From: JAJECS01 sp965219705
GTDB lineage: Bacteria; Chloroflexota; UBA11872
Direction of reading: 5' to 3'
Assembly: GCA_965219705.1 (NCBI GenBank)
Contig: OZ244789.1
Location: forward strand, 620,001-684,000
DNA length: 64,000 nucleotides
The notes under the pieces are model-generated. The model was not told where the DNA came from and searched no databases. It saw only the letters and a program-made list of their open reading frames with translations. This document shows, piece after piece, positions 7,827 through 16,529 of this stretch. The first letter of the stretch is position 1; every line of letters starts with the position of its first letter. Position numbers and translations under genes: made by a program.

Positions 7827-8843
7827 ATGGGTGACGACGCACCAGCGCGGCAGCGCGGTCTCGCAAGATGGGCCGGCGAGCTGGCTTGGGCCGCGCGCGA
7901 CCGTGCGCGGGGTGCGGTGGCCGGGGCGCGGCGCGCCCACGAGTATGCCGCCGGCACAGCCGAGTCCACGAGTCGCGCAGCGACGGCCTGGGTCCAAGCC
8001 CATCCACAGCTCGGCGTGCTCTATCTCACGGCGGATCGATTTGGCACGCAGCAGCTGCCGACCTATGCCGCCGCCATCAGCTTTCAAACCTTTGTCTCGC
8101 TGTTTCCGCTGATTGGCTTCCTCACCGCCATCGCGGCGTTTCTGATCCCGCCCGAGGTGCTGGTGCAATTAGTCACGGAACAGTCCGAAGACCTGGCGCC
8201 CGGGGCCGAGGCCTTTTTGGAAAGCACGCTGCCGTCCGTGGCCGCCGTGCGGGGAAGCGTGGGCGTCATCTCGCTCCTCGGGCTCTTGTGGACCGGCAGC
8301 AACTTGTTTGGCGCGCTGCGCCGCGGCCTCGATGCGGCAACCGGCGCGACCCGGCGGCGAACCTTCGTGCAGGGCCGGACCCTCGATCTTGCCATCGCGA
8401 TGCTCACCGGCGCGTTGCTGGCGCTCTCCGTGGGCATCACCGCCGCGCTGACATTCCTTCAGCAATCGGAACTGCTCGGCGGCGACTCGCCGTTCGCCTG
8501 GCTCGGGTGGCTGCTGCGCTGGCTTGGCGTGCTGCTCCCAGTCCTCTTCGCGACCGGCGTGTTCGGGTTGATGTATCACCTGGTTCCGGCCGAGCCCTTG
8601 GGCTGGCGCCCGGCGCTCGCGGGCGGCCTGGTGGGAGCCGTCGGGTTCGAGATCGGGAAGAACGCCTTCGTGTGGTACACGGCAAACTTCGGCTCGTTCA
8701 ACGCGATCTACGGCCCCATTGCGACGATGGTCTTGCTGCTGATTTGGCTTTACTTCAGCAGCATGATCTTCCTGGCCGGTGCGGCCTTCGGCTCGGTGGT
8801 GTCGGCAGGCGGGCGGCGACCCAGGCCCGGCGGCGAGACCTGA
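7827..8843 (+). CDS. YihY/BrkB-family inner-membrane protein
   Basis: A 338-aa integral membrane protein. The cytoplasmic N-terminus (about 70 residues) is followed by six predicted membrane spans: around residues 80-110 (YAAAISFQTFVSLFPLIGFL, the YihY signature), 145-165, 190-215, 230-255, 260-280 and 290-320. The family was once annotated as ribonuclease BN; its molecular function is unknown, and envelope or virulence roles have been proposed. It is transcribed divergently from the M23 peptidase. Confidence 0.9.
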   Translation: MGDDAPARQRGLARWAGELAWAARDRARGAVAGARRAHEYAAGTAESTSRAATAWVQAHPQLGVLYLTADRFGTQQLPTYAAAISFQTFVSLFPLIGFLTAIAAFLIPPEVLVQLVTEQSEDLAPGAEAFLESTLPSVAAVRGSVGVISLLGLLWTGSNLFGALRRGLDAATGATRRRTFVQGRTLDLAIAMLTGALLALSVGITAALTFLQQSELLGGDSPFAWLGWLLRWLGVLLPVLFATGVFGLMYHLVPAEPLGWRPALAGGLVGAVGFEIGKNAFVWYTANFGSFNAIYGPIATMVLLLIWLYFSSMIFLAGAAFGSVVSAGGRRPRPGGET

Positions 8844-9087
8844 GCGCCCGCGAGAGAGTTACGACAGTCACCCGTGGGATACGCATGTCACGGAGGTGGC
8901 TGGAGGTCGAGGCGGACACCCTCACCCCCGGATCAAAGCCCGCCCCGTACTCGATACGGGGTCCGGGGCAGGCTCTCACCGTCACCCATCGAAGGAGAGG
9001 GGAGCGGACAGCGACACGAGCTTGTGGATGCCCTTGGGATATCGCAAGGACGGGCCGGCCGGCAGCGATGTACGGTTAGCAATTGGG
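8844..9087. repeat. Composite GC-rich repeat spacer
   Basis: Holds CACCCTCACCCC, the unit CCCCGTACTCGATACGGGG with a GGGGCAGGCTCT tail, and ACCCATCGAAGGAGAGGGG. The same pieces recur at 21989-22024 and, partly inverted, at 30569-30740. They form a lineage-specific dispersed repeat between operons. No gene. Confidence 0.6.
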
Positions 9088-10233
9088 ATGGCTCACATTG
9101 CCCTCAACGCGCTGCCGATATTCACGGAAGCCACATTCCGCAACGCGGGCGTGAGTCGCTTTTCCTCGCGGCTGATCGACGCTGTGCTGGAGGCGGACGG
9201 GGCGCACCGATATTCGGTCTTTCTCAATGACAGCGTGGGCACGCCGCCGTTTCGGACGCGGCCCGGCATCCGCATCCGGCGTACGCGACTGCCGACATCG
9301 CGCACCTGGGTGCGGATCCTCTGGGAGCACCTGGTCGCCCCCTGGCACGTGGCTATCGAGGGCGCCGACATCGTGCACTCGTTTCTGAACGTGACACCGT
9401 TGGCCGCGCCGGGACGGCACGTGGTGGTGGTTCACGATCTGTCGTTCTTGCGCGCGCCCGAAACGCATCCGGCGCACCGACGGTGGTATTTGCACGCGGG
9501 AACGCGACTATCGACCCGGCGCGCGGACGCCGTGCTGGCGGACTCCCAGTCGACGCGTCGCGACTTGATTGAGTTGTTTGGCGTGCGCCCGGACAAGATC
9601 TCGGTGGTCTACGCAGGCGTGGAACCGCAATTCCATCCGCGACCCGAGGCCGAGGTCGAGGCGTTCTGCGCGGCGCACAGCATGCCGCGCCCATTCGTGC
9701 TCAGCGTGGGAACCATCGAACCGCGCAAGAACGTCGACGTGCTGATTCGAGCATTTGCGCGCCTGCGCCGTGAGGGCCGTTACGCGGGCTCGCTGGTAAT
9801 CGTTGGAGGACGTGGGTGGATGGGCGTCGACATCCCCGCGCTGATCCAGGAAGCGCAGGCGGTCGACTACGTGCGGTGGCTTGGTTACGTCGATCAATCG
9901 GAACTTCCCTTCTGGTACAATGCCGCGGACTTGCTGGTGTACCCCTCCAGCTATGAGGGGTTTGGCATGCCCCCGCTCGAGGCCATGGCCAGCGGCACGC
10001 CCGTGATCACGTCAAACCGGTCGTCCTTGCCGGAAGTCGTGGGAAACGCTGGGATCACCGTCGAGCCACGGGACGCCGCCGCCCTGACCGACGCCATGGA
10101 CCGGGTGCTGCAATCCGTGGAACGGCGCGACGCCATGCGCGCGCGCGGGCTCGAGCAAGCACGGCGATTCAGCTGGCGATCAGCCGCCGAAACATGTCTC
10201 AACGCCTATCAGAACGTCTTGACATCCCGGTAG
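9088..10233 (+). CDS. Glycosyltransferase family 4 (GT-B)
   Basis: A 381-aa retaining glycosyltransferase that adds a sugar to a growing lipid-linked glycan. The frame is open further upstream into repeat DNA, so ATG 9088 is chosen: MAHIALNALPIF begins the N-terminal Rossmann fold. The C-terminal GT-B domain shows SVGTIEPRKNVDVLIRAF and the donor-binding EGFGMPPLEAMASGTPV (the EX7E motif). It is the first gene of an exopolysaccharide operon; its 3' end overlaps the next gene by 40 bases. Sugar and acceptor cannot be told from sequence. Confidence 0.9.
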   Translation: MAHIALNALPIFTEATFRNAGVSRFSSRLIDAVLEADGAHRYSVFLNDSVGTPPFRTRPGIRIRRTRLPTSRTWVRILWEHLVAPWHVAIEGADIVHSFLNVTPLAAPGRHVVVVHDLSFLRAPETHPAHRRWYLHAGTRLSTRRADAVLADSQSTRRDLIELFGVRPDKISVVYAGVEPQFHPRPEAEVEAFCAAHSMPRPFVLSVGTIEPRKNVDVLIRAFARLRREGRYAGSLVIVGGRGWMGVDIPALIQEAQAVDYVRWLGYVDQSELPFWYNAADLLVYPSSYEGFGMPPLEAMASGTPVITSNRSSLPEVVGNAGITVEPRDAAALTDAMDRVLQSVERRDAMRARGLEQARRFSWRSAAETCLNAYQNVLTSR

Positions 10234-11696
10234 CCACCGCGCCTGCACCGGAGCCAGCCGGCCGCGCCCGCGGTGCGCCGTGGCGTCTCCTGACCTCACC
10301 ATGGCTCACGGCCGCGGGCGACATTGCCGTGCTGTTCGGCGCCTTCGTGTTCGCCTACGCCTTGCGTTACGTGTGGCGCGCCGGCCCGGAGCTGAACGAA
10401 TTTCAGTTCACGCCCATCGATGCGTACTGGGTTGTCGCAGGGCTCTTCGTCCCCATCACCGTCCTGAGCTTCTACGTCATGGGTCGCTACCAAGCGCGTC
10501 GCAGCGTGGCCGTCTTGGACGAGCTGCCGCGGATCGCGGCGGGCGTGCTGATTGGCACGGCCGCGGTCGTCTTCGTGTTTTTCGTTTCGCGCCCGTTGTT
10601 CTTCTCGCGCCTGATGTTCATGTACCTCGGCGCGGCTGGCGCCGTGGGCACGCTCGTGTGGCTGGGGCTGCGTCTGGGTCTGGTTCAGCTCGTGCGCCGG
10701 GCCGGACATGACAACCAGCGCATTTTGGTGGTGGGCAGCGGCGTGGTGGCGAAATACCTGATGCAGCAGCTGACGACGTCGCCAGCGTCGGGCAACCGGG
10801 TGGTGGGCTACTTGGAAACTGATGACCAGGCCTCGAGCACGGGATTCGGCCGGTTTCAGCGGCTCGGCGATATCGGGGACCTCGAGGTGCTGATCAAGAC
10901 TGAGACGATCGACGAGGTCTACATCGCCCTCTCAGGCGCGACGCAACACAATCTGGAGCCGCTAATCGAGCGCTGCCGAGTTCATGGTGTGCGGTTCCGC
11001 GCCGTGCCCGATCTGCTCGAGGCTCAGTTTGGCCGGATGGAGATCCACCCGCTGGCGGGGATTCCCCTGGTCACCCTGAGCGATAACGCAATCGTCGGCT
11101 TCAAATACGTGCAGAAGCGCGCGCTCGACATCTTCGTGAGCCTGGTCGCGCTCATCCTCAGCGCGCCGCTGTGGCTCGTGATCGCCATCGCGATTCGCCT
11201 CGACTCGCGGGGGCCCGTCTTGTTCCGCCAGACCCGCATCGGCAAGGATGGCACCGAATTCACCCTGTTCAAATTCCGGTCGATGGTGCACGACGCGGAA
11301 GCGCTCAAGCTCCACCTGATCGCGGAGGGGCCACACCCCGCGCTCTTCAAGATTCGAGACGACTCGCGGCGGACGCGGGTCGGCCGCGTGCTGCGCCGCA
11401 TGAGCATCGACGAATTGCCGCAACTCTTCAATGTCTTGACCGGAAGCATGAGCCTGGTGGGGCCACGGGCGCAGATCTCCGACGAAGTGGCCCAATACGA
11501 CGACTGGGCGCGGCACCGGCTGCGCGTGCATCCCGGCCTCACCGGCCTCTGGCAAGTCAGCGGTCGAAGCGACCTGCCCTTCGAGGAAATGGTGATGCTC
11601 GATACGTTCTACGTCGCGAACTGGTCGCTCAGCCTGGACCTAAAGATCTTGGTGAATACTATCCCTGCGGTACTGTCCGGTCGCGGCGCATTCTGA
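10194..11696 (+). CDS. Polyprenyl-phosphate sugar-1-phosphate transferase (WbaP/WcaJ type)
   Basis: A 500-aa initiating transferase that places the first sugar-phosphate on undecaprenyl phosphate. Four to five N-terminal membrane spans (residues about 35-165) lead to a Rossmann-like domain (about 180-290, starting RILVVGSGVVAKYL) and a C-terminal bac_transf domain (about 300-500): KRALDIFVSLVALILS, LFRQTRIGKDG, FKFRSM, RRMSIDELPQLFNVL, GSMSLVGPR and HPGLTGLWQVSGRSD. All family landmarks are present, so it should be active. Start ATG 10194 lies inside the preceding gene. It defines the cluster as lipid-linked polysaccharide synthesis. Confidence 0.94.
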   Translation: MSQRLSERLDIPVATAPAPEPAGRARGAPWRLLTSPWLTAAGDIAVLFGAFVFAYALRYVWRAGPELNEFQFTPIDAYWVVAGLFVPITVLSFYVMGRYQARRSVAVLDELPRIAAGVLIGTAAVVFVFFVSRPLFFSRLMFMYLGAAGAVGTLVWLGLRLGLVQLVRRAGHDNQRILVVGSGVVAKYLMQQLTTSPASGNRVVGYLETDDQASSTGFGRFQRLGDIGDLEVLIKTETIDEVYIALSGATQHNLEPLIERCRVHGVRFRAVPDLLEAQFGRMEIHPLAGIPLVTLSDNAIVGFKYVQKRALDIFVSLVALILSAPLWLVIAIAIRLDSRGPVLFRQTRIGKDGTEFTLFKFRSMVHDAEALKLHLIAEGPHPALFKIRDDSRRTRVGRVLRRMSIDELPQLFNVLTGSMSLVGPRAQISDEVAQYDDWARHRLRVHPGLTGLWQVSGRSDLPFEEMVMLDTFYVANWSLSLDLKILVNTIPAVLSGRGAF

Positions 11697-11724
11697 GCGC
11701 GCCCAGGGTAGCCAGTGTGCCTGG

Positions 11725-12834
11725 ATGAGAGTCGCCCTGGTTCACGATTGGCTGAATCAGCAAGGCGGCGCCGAAGTGGTGCTCGATCAGCTGCACGCCA
11801 TGTATCCCGAAGCTCCCGTCTACACGTCGTTTTACGCTCCCGAGCTCGTGGATCCGGCGTTTCGCCGCCTGGACGTTCGCACCAGCGGGCTGCAACACCT
11901 GCCCGGCTGGCGCACGCGCCATCAAGCCTTTCTCCCGCTCTATCCGCTCGCGTTCCAATCGATGGGTATTCGGGATGCCGAGGTCGTGGTGAGCAACGTG
12001 AGTGCATTCTGCAAGGGCATCCGAACGCCGCCAGGGGCTATCCACGTGTGCTACTGCCTCACCCCGACCAGGTTCGTGTGGATGCCGCGGGCCTATCTGC
12101 TGCGCGAGGGCTATCCCGCCTGGCTGCCTCGGGCGCTGGCGCCGTTGCTCTGGTGGATGCGGCGCTGGGACCGCGCGGCCGCGCAGCGGGTGACGCAGTT
12201 CGTCGCCATCTCGCAGGCGGTGGCCGGGCGCATTCGCCGCTTCTATGGCCGGGAGGCGCTGGTGGTCCACCCGCCCGTGCACACGACGCGCTTCGCCCCC
12301 ACGACAGAGCTGGCGGACTATTTTCTGGTCGTGTCCCGCTTGATCCCGTACAAACGCATCGACTTAGCGGTGCGCGCGTGCACGGAGGCCTCCCTGCCGC
12401 TTCTGGTCGTTGGCGACGGCCGCGACCTACACTCGCTCCGTACGATGGCCGGGCCGACCGTCAGATTCGCTGGCCGGCTGTCGGACGACGAAGTGCGACG
12501 GCACATGGCGCGCTGCCGCGCGTTCGTGTTCCCCGGTGAGGAGGATTTCGGCATCGCTCCGGTAGAAGCCCAGGCAGCCGGCCGCCCAGTGGTGGCATAC
12601 GCGGCGGGCGGCGCGCTGGAAACCGTGCGGGACGGCGAAACGGGCGTGCTATTTCACGAACCGACCGTGCCTAGCCTGCAGCAGGCCCTCACGCGCGTCT
12701 CGGACATGGCCGTCGACCCCGCGCACCTTGTGCGCCATGCAGCGCAATTCGACACGTCGGTGTTTCGCGCCAAGCTCCGTCAGGCGATCGACAAGACCTT
12801 TGAGCGCACGCGCGCTTCCGAGGCGGTGGCATAG
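11725..12834 (+). CDS. Glycosyltransferase family 4
   Basis: A 369-aa GT-B enzyme. The N-terminus MRVALVHDWLNQQGGAE is the typical start of this group. The C-terminal domain has YFLVVSRLIPYKRIDLAV and EEDFGIAPVEAQAAGRPVVA (EX7E). It resembles GT4 enzymes encoded beside WbaP-type transferases in colanic-acid-like clusters. It lies 28 bases after the sugar transferase and is followed with no gap by the Wzz-like gene. Confidence 0.9.
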   Translation: MRVALVHDWLNQQGGAEVVLDQLHAMYPEAPVYTSFYAPELVDPAFRRLDVRTSGLQHLPGWRTRHQAFLPLYPLAFQSMGIRDAEVVVSNVSAFCKGIRTPPGAIHVCYCLTPTRFVWMPRAYLLREGYPAWLPRALAPLLWWMRRWDRAAAQRVTQFVAISQAVAGRIRRFYGREALVVHPPVHTTRFAPTTELADYFLVVSRLIPYKRIDLAVRACTEASLPLLVVGDGRDLHSLRTMAGPTVRFAGRLSDDEVRRHMARCRAFVFPGEEDFGIAPVEAQAAGRPVVAYAAGGALETVRDGETGVLFHEPTVPSLQQALTRVSDMAVDPAHLVRHAAQFDTSVFRAKLRQAIDKTFERTRASEAVA

Positions 12835-13506
12835 GTGTCGTCGGCACGCTTCGGGCGAGTCGTGCAGCGCTGGTGGATGTTCATCGCCGCGGTCACGGTC
12901 GCCACCATCATCGCCGCCATCGCATGGCAGCTCGCGGGACCGGTGGGGCTGCGCGCCGAGGCTGAGCTGCTCTTGTCGCTAAACCTGCCGGAGGATAGTC
13001 AGCGCTTGCAGTTTGGCGTCGAGAGCAGCCGGGCGCAGGCGTCGAGGAGCGTGATCGAGGATCTCGCGCGCCTGGCACGGGGCCGCGAGTTGCTGCGGCT
13101 GGCGCATGCGGAGGTGATCGACGCCGGCCACACGATGGATTTCCGCGCCATGTTCGACACCATCGACGTGTATCCACTGTCGGGGGGACTGCGCATCGAG
13201 CTGGACTGGGCCGATGGCCCCGCGGCGCAGGCGCTGATCGACAGCATTGTGACGCTGCTTGTCGTGAATCAACGCTCCTACTACCCCACGCTTGACGAGA
13301 TCGGCACGCTTCGGTTGATCGACAAGACCGACGCGCCTGTGCGCCCGCCCGCCGCCCTGGCGGCTCTCGACGTGATCTTGAAGTCCAGCGTGGCGCTGAT
13401 TCTGGCCGTGGCGGTGGCTCTCATCGCCGACTGGCGGCTGAACCGGCTGCATGAGGCCGACGTGCCCGAGTTGATCGACGCCCCTGTGATCGGCCGCCTG
13501 CCGTGA
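12835..13506 (+). CDS. Wzz-like polysaccharide co-polymerase, short form
   Basis: A 223-aa protein with the Wzz/YveK topology: one N-terminal span (about residues 13-33, WWMFIAAVTVATIIAAIA), an extracytoplasmic region of about 145 residues, and one C-terminal span (about 182-202). These proteins set glycan chain length and, in Gram-positives, activate the partner BY-kinase. The periplasmic part is short compared with usual Wzz proteins. GTG start immediately after the previous stop; its own stop overlaps the next gene as GTGA. I infer the role from topology and neighbours; sequence motifs are weak. Confidence 0.7.
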   Translation: MSSARFGRVVQRWWMFIAAVTVATIIAAIAWQLAGPVGLRAEAELLLSLNLPEDSQRLQFGVESSRAQASRSVIEDLARLARGRELLRLAHAEVIDAGHTMDFRAMFDTIDVYPLSGGLRIELDWADGPAAQALIDSIVTLLVVNQRSYYPTLDEIGTLRLIDKTDAPVRPPAALAALDVILKSSVALILAVAVALIADWRLNRLHEADVPELIDAPVIGRLP

Positions 13507-14114
13507 CCGCCGCACCGACCGGAACGATGCGCTGGCAGCCGCTTGTCATCGCGGCCGCGGCGGCGGCTGTCATCGCAGTGATTGTGAGCGCCATCGTGGT
13601 CGCGGTGGCCGAGCCGGTTTTCCGCGCATCGACGAGCGTCTCGATCCGGCCTCGCATCGCCGATCTTGGAGCATCCGAAGCGGCGGCGCGTCTGATTCGC
13701 AACTATGCCGTCTGGGTCGATTCCGAGACCTACGCCGCGCGGCTCGGCCCCGAGGCTCGCGGTGGGCTTTCCGATGCCGAGATCGTCCACCGGGTGCGGA
13801 CCAATGGTGATTCCGACCGACTCGTCGTGACCATTCAAGCCGAGGATGCGGACCCGGACCGCGCGGCGTCGCTTGTGAACGGGCTTGCGGATGCGCTGGT
13901 CGCCGAGGTTGCGACGCCAGCCCGCCTGAACGATTCGGAGAAGGGACTGGAGGTTGCGGTCATCGACGCCGCCCCGCCGCCCGCCGAGTCGTCGTGGCCG
14001 CGGGGGGAAGTGGTGATCCCGGTTGCGGCGATCGTGGGCGCTGCGGTTGGCGCCGCCGTCGCCTGGCTCGTTGCGCCGGCGATGGCGCCCGGGCGACCGA
14101 GGCGCGAAGCCTGA
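13503..14114 (+). CDS. Second short Wzz-like membrane protein
   Basis: A 203-aa protein with the same two-span layout as its neighbour: span 1 about residues 13-37, span 2 about 168-190, with an Ala-rich transmembrane composition. The extracytoplasmic part contains VFRASTSVSIRPR, which resembles the start of the Wzz fold. GTG start overlaps the previous stop (GTGA), and the stop shares a base with the ATG of the next gene (TGATG). The pair may form one split or hetero-oligomeric co-polymerase. Confidence 0.65.
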   Translation: MTAAPTGTMRWQPLVIAAAAAAVIAVIVSAIVVAVAEPVFRASTSVSIRPRIADLGASEAAARLIRNYAVWVDSETYAARLGPEARGGLSDAEIVHRVRTNGDSDRLVVTIQAEDADPDRAASLVNGLADALVAEVATPARLNDSEKGLEVAVIDAAPPPAESSWPRGEVVIPVAAIVGAAVGAAVAWLVAPAMAPGRPRREA

Positions 14115-14644
14115 TGGGCCAAAAGGACACCGGCCCGGCGGAGCTGCCGGGCATCGCCGAGCTGCGAACCAACGTGCTCGTGGCCCTGGCGGATACCCCG
14201 CACCCGCTGGTGGCCGTGACCAGCCCGCGCGACGCCACGCGGCGCCTGGACGTCGCGGCGGCGCTGGCCGCGTCGGCGCAGCGCACCGGCCGCCGCGTGG
14301 CGCTGATCGACGCGGACGTGGCCGCGCGGCGCGACGGGACGGAGGAACCAGAGCAGACGGCGACCGTCACCGCGCGGGCGGTCTCGGAGACGAACGCCGC
14401 GCTGCTCCTCACCGAGGACTTTCAGCGCAGCCTGGCCGACACAGCCGCCGCCAACGACCTGGTCGTGGTGGCGTGCCCGCCGGTGCTTGACGTGGTGGAA
14501 ACGCGCGCGGTCACCGCGGCATGCACCGCCACCGTGCTCGTGGCCTCACAGCGCACGTCGCGCCGCGATTGCACCGTCCAAGCCGCCGAAGTGCTGCGCG
14601 CGGCCGGCGCGCAGATCCTCGGCGTGGCGCTGCGCCGCTCCTAA
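14114..14644 (+). CDS. Degenerate BY-kinase/CpsD-like protein lacking ATP-binding motifs
   Basis: A 176-aa protein aligning by eye along the core of CpsD/CapB bacterial tyrosine kinases. The usual Walker A loop (GEGKST) is replaced by PRDATRRL at residues 38-45. The Walker A' region LIDAD is kept (64-68). Walker B, normally IIDTPP, reads VVACPP (118-123) and so lacks the aspartate. There is no C-terminal tyrosine cluster. It is therefore predicted to be a non-catalytic partner of the two Wzz-like proteins encoded just upstream. Translationally coupled; last gene of the exopolysaccharide operon; converges with the aldo/keto reductase. Confidence 0.7.
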   Translation: MGQKDTGPAELPGIAELRTNVLVALADTPHPLVAVTSPRDATRRLDVAAALAASAQRTGRRVALIDADVAARRDGTEEPEQTATVTARAVSETNAALLLTEDFQRSLADTAAANDLVVVACPPVLDVVETRAVTAACTATVLVASQRTSRRDCTVQAAEVLRAAGAQILGVALRRS

Positions 14645-15656
14645 GCGCCCCGCCGCAGCGGGCCAACCTCGGCCGGCGGCTGCTCATCTACCCGCATGCG
14701 CTCGTAGGCCGCGCGGGTGGCAGACTCGGCTTGGCGCATGACAGCGGCGGGGACGTCGGCCGCGACCGCAGCCACCGCCGCGGCGACCTCAGCGGCGTTG
14801 CGGAATCCCACGAGAGCCGTCGAGACGGTCTGATTCTCGATGACCCAGCGCAGCGCAAGCTGGGGCAGCTCAAGCCCAGCCTGTCCCGCTAGCTCGCGCA
14901 CTTGATCCACCACCTGCAGGTTCTCCGGCAGGTGATCGGCACGAAACAGCGGTAGGCCAAACGCATATCCGGTGGCCCGCCAGTCGTCGTCATTCAACGT
15001 GGTTTCCGCCGTGAACTGGCCGGCGAGGACGCCGTGCGCCAGCGACCCGTAGGCCATGACCCCGACGCCGTGTTCCTCACAGGCCGGGAAGATGGCCTCG
15101 GCGTGGCGCCGGTCGAACATGTGATAGCCATCTGATTGGCGACCAGGGGCACGACAGCCCGTGCCTCCGCCATCTGCTGCGGAGTGTAATTGGAGACGCC
15201 GATGTAGCGGACCTTGCCCGCGTCCATGAGTTCCTTGGCGGCGCCCATGGTGTCGGCGATGGGCGTATCGGGGTCGGGCCAGTGGTGCAAGAACACGTCG
15301 ATGTGATCCAGGCCAAGGTTTCGCAGGCTGCGCTCACAGCCCCTGCGGACCGCCGCGGGCCGTGCGTCCCGCCGGTAGGCCGCCACGGACTCATCACGGT
15401 CGATGCCGAATTTGGTGACCACGATCACCTGATCGCGCTGGCCGCGCAGGGCGGCGCCCATCAGCTCCTCCGAGTGCCCCATGCCGTAGCCCGCAGCGGT
15501 GTCGAACAGATTGATGCCCTGGTCCAGCGCGGCATGAATCGTGGACGTTGCCTCGGCGTCCATGGCCGCGCCGTAGAAGCGTCCGCCCATGGGCCAGCCG
15601 CCAAATCCGACCACGCTCACGCGGAGCTCCGGCGTTCCCATCTCGCGGTATCGCAC
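14641..15656 (-). pseudogene. Aldo/keto reductase broken by a frameshift
   Basis: Both halves belong to one NADPH-dependent aldo/keto reductase. The N-terminal part (from GTG 15656 or ATG 15641) has the start GFGGWPMGG, LFDTAAGYG (Asp and Tyr), VVTKFG (Lys) and FLHHWPDPDTP (His). It ends in the frame VANQMAI, while the family continuation YHMFDRRHAEAIFPAC is read in another frame starting at about 15126. One missing base near 15125-15130 explains the shift. The rest is intact, so this is a recent mutation or a sequencing error. Convergent with the exopolysaccharide operon, overlapping it by four bases. Confidence 0.85.
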
Positions 15657-15794
15657 GCCTGCACCTCTTCCCCCACCTGTTTCGAGGGAAGCATGCGTGC
15701 CGGTCAGGCGCGGGTCAACCGCGGCTGATACCATAAGGATGGTGCGCCTCACGCTCGGCTCGGCGCCCGCCCCCACACATTCACGAGGAGTTCA

Positions 15795-16130
15795 ATGTCG
15801 TTCGCGGTGATCCGCACGGGTGGCCAGCAGTTCCGCGTGCAGCCCGGCGACGTGATCGACGTGGGGCTGCGGGACGCGTCGTCGGGACCGGTGGCATTTG
15901 AGGAAGTGCTGCTGATCGATGACGACGACGGCCGTCACATCGGCACGCCGACGTTGGCCGGCGCGACCGTACGCGGGACGGCGCTGCAAGAGGTCAAAGG
16001 ACCCAAAGTGCGCATCTTCACCTACCACGCCAAGAAGCGTCACCGGCGGCGCATGGGCCACCGGCAACGCTACACGCGGGTTCGCATCGACGGCATCGAC
16101 CGGACGCCGTCGGCAACAAACGACGAGTAG
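15795..16130 (+). CDS. rplU: 50S ribosomal protein L21
   Basis: A 111-aa protein of normal L21 length. It begins MSFAVIRTGGQQFRVQPGD, the signature start, and has the basic RNA-binding segment KRHRRRMGHRQRYTRVRI. It binds 23S rRNA in the large subunit. A good AGGAG lies at 15786-15790. First gene of the usual rplU-rpmA pair; rpmA follows after 20 bases. Confidence 0.97.
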   Translation: MSFAVIRTGGQQFRVQPGDVIDVGLRDASSGPVAFEEVLLIDDDDGRHIGTPTLAGATVRGTALQEVKGPKVRIFTYHAKKRHRRRMGHRQRYTRVRIDGIDRTPSATNDE

Positions 16131-16150
16131 ATAGAGGAGCGCAGGAGCTC

Positions 16151-16405
16151 ATGGCACACAAAAAGGGCCTGGGAAGCAGCCGCAACGGGCGCGACAGCAA
16201 CCCCAAGATGCTGGGCGTCAAGCGATCGGACGGTCAGTTCGTGGGTCCAGGCGAGATCATCGTGCGGCAGCGCGGCACCAAGCTGCTGCCCGGGCCGAAT
16301 ATTGGCGTCGGGCGCGACCACACGCTGTACGCGCTCACCGAGGGCCACGTCGTCTTCGAGCGCAAGCGCGGGCGCACGCAGGTGCGCGTGGCGGACGCGG
16401 CCTAA
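16151..16405 (+). CDS. rpmA: 50S ribosomal protein L27
   Basis: An 84-aa protein of normal L27 length. MAHKKGLGSSRNGRDSNPK is the classic N-terminus, whose tail reaches the peptidyl-transferase centre. VGRDHTLYAL and VVFERKRGR complete the family pattern. It is preceded by GGAGC/AGGAG-like bases. The last 93 bases are duplicated at 19463-19555. Confidence 0.97.
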   Translation: MAHKKGLGSSRNGRDSNPKMLGVKRSDGQFVGPGEIIVRQRGTKLLPGPNIGVGRDHTLYALTEGHVVFERKRGRTQVRVADAA

Positions 16406-16417
16406 ACTACAGCCTCA

Positions 16418-16490
16418 GGGCCGATAGCTCAGTCGGAAGAGCGCCGCACTCGCACTGCGGAGGTCGTGGGTTCGAGTCCCATTCGGTCCA
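16418..16490 (+). tRNA. tRNA-Ala (anticodon CGC)
   Basis: Acceptor GGGCCGA pairs with TCGGTCC (one G-T), D-arm TAGCTCAGTCGGAAGAGC, anticodon stem CCGCA/TGCGG around CTCGCAC, T-loop TTCGAGT, discriminator A at 16490. The CCA is not fully encoded (next bases CCT). It reads GCG. Its 3' end is repeated downstream at 19624-19641 and 21887-21909. Confidence 0.95.
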
Positions 16491-16529
16491 CCTCGTACAG
16501 GCTTTTCACCTTGCGGAGACAATAAATAA

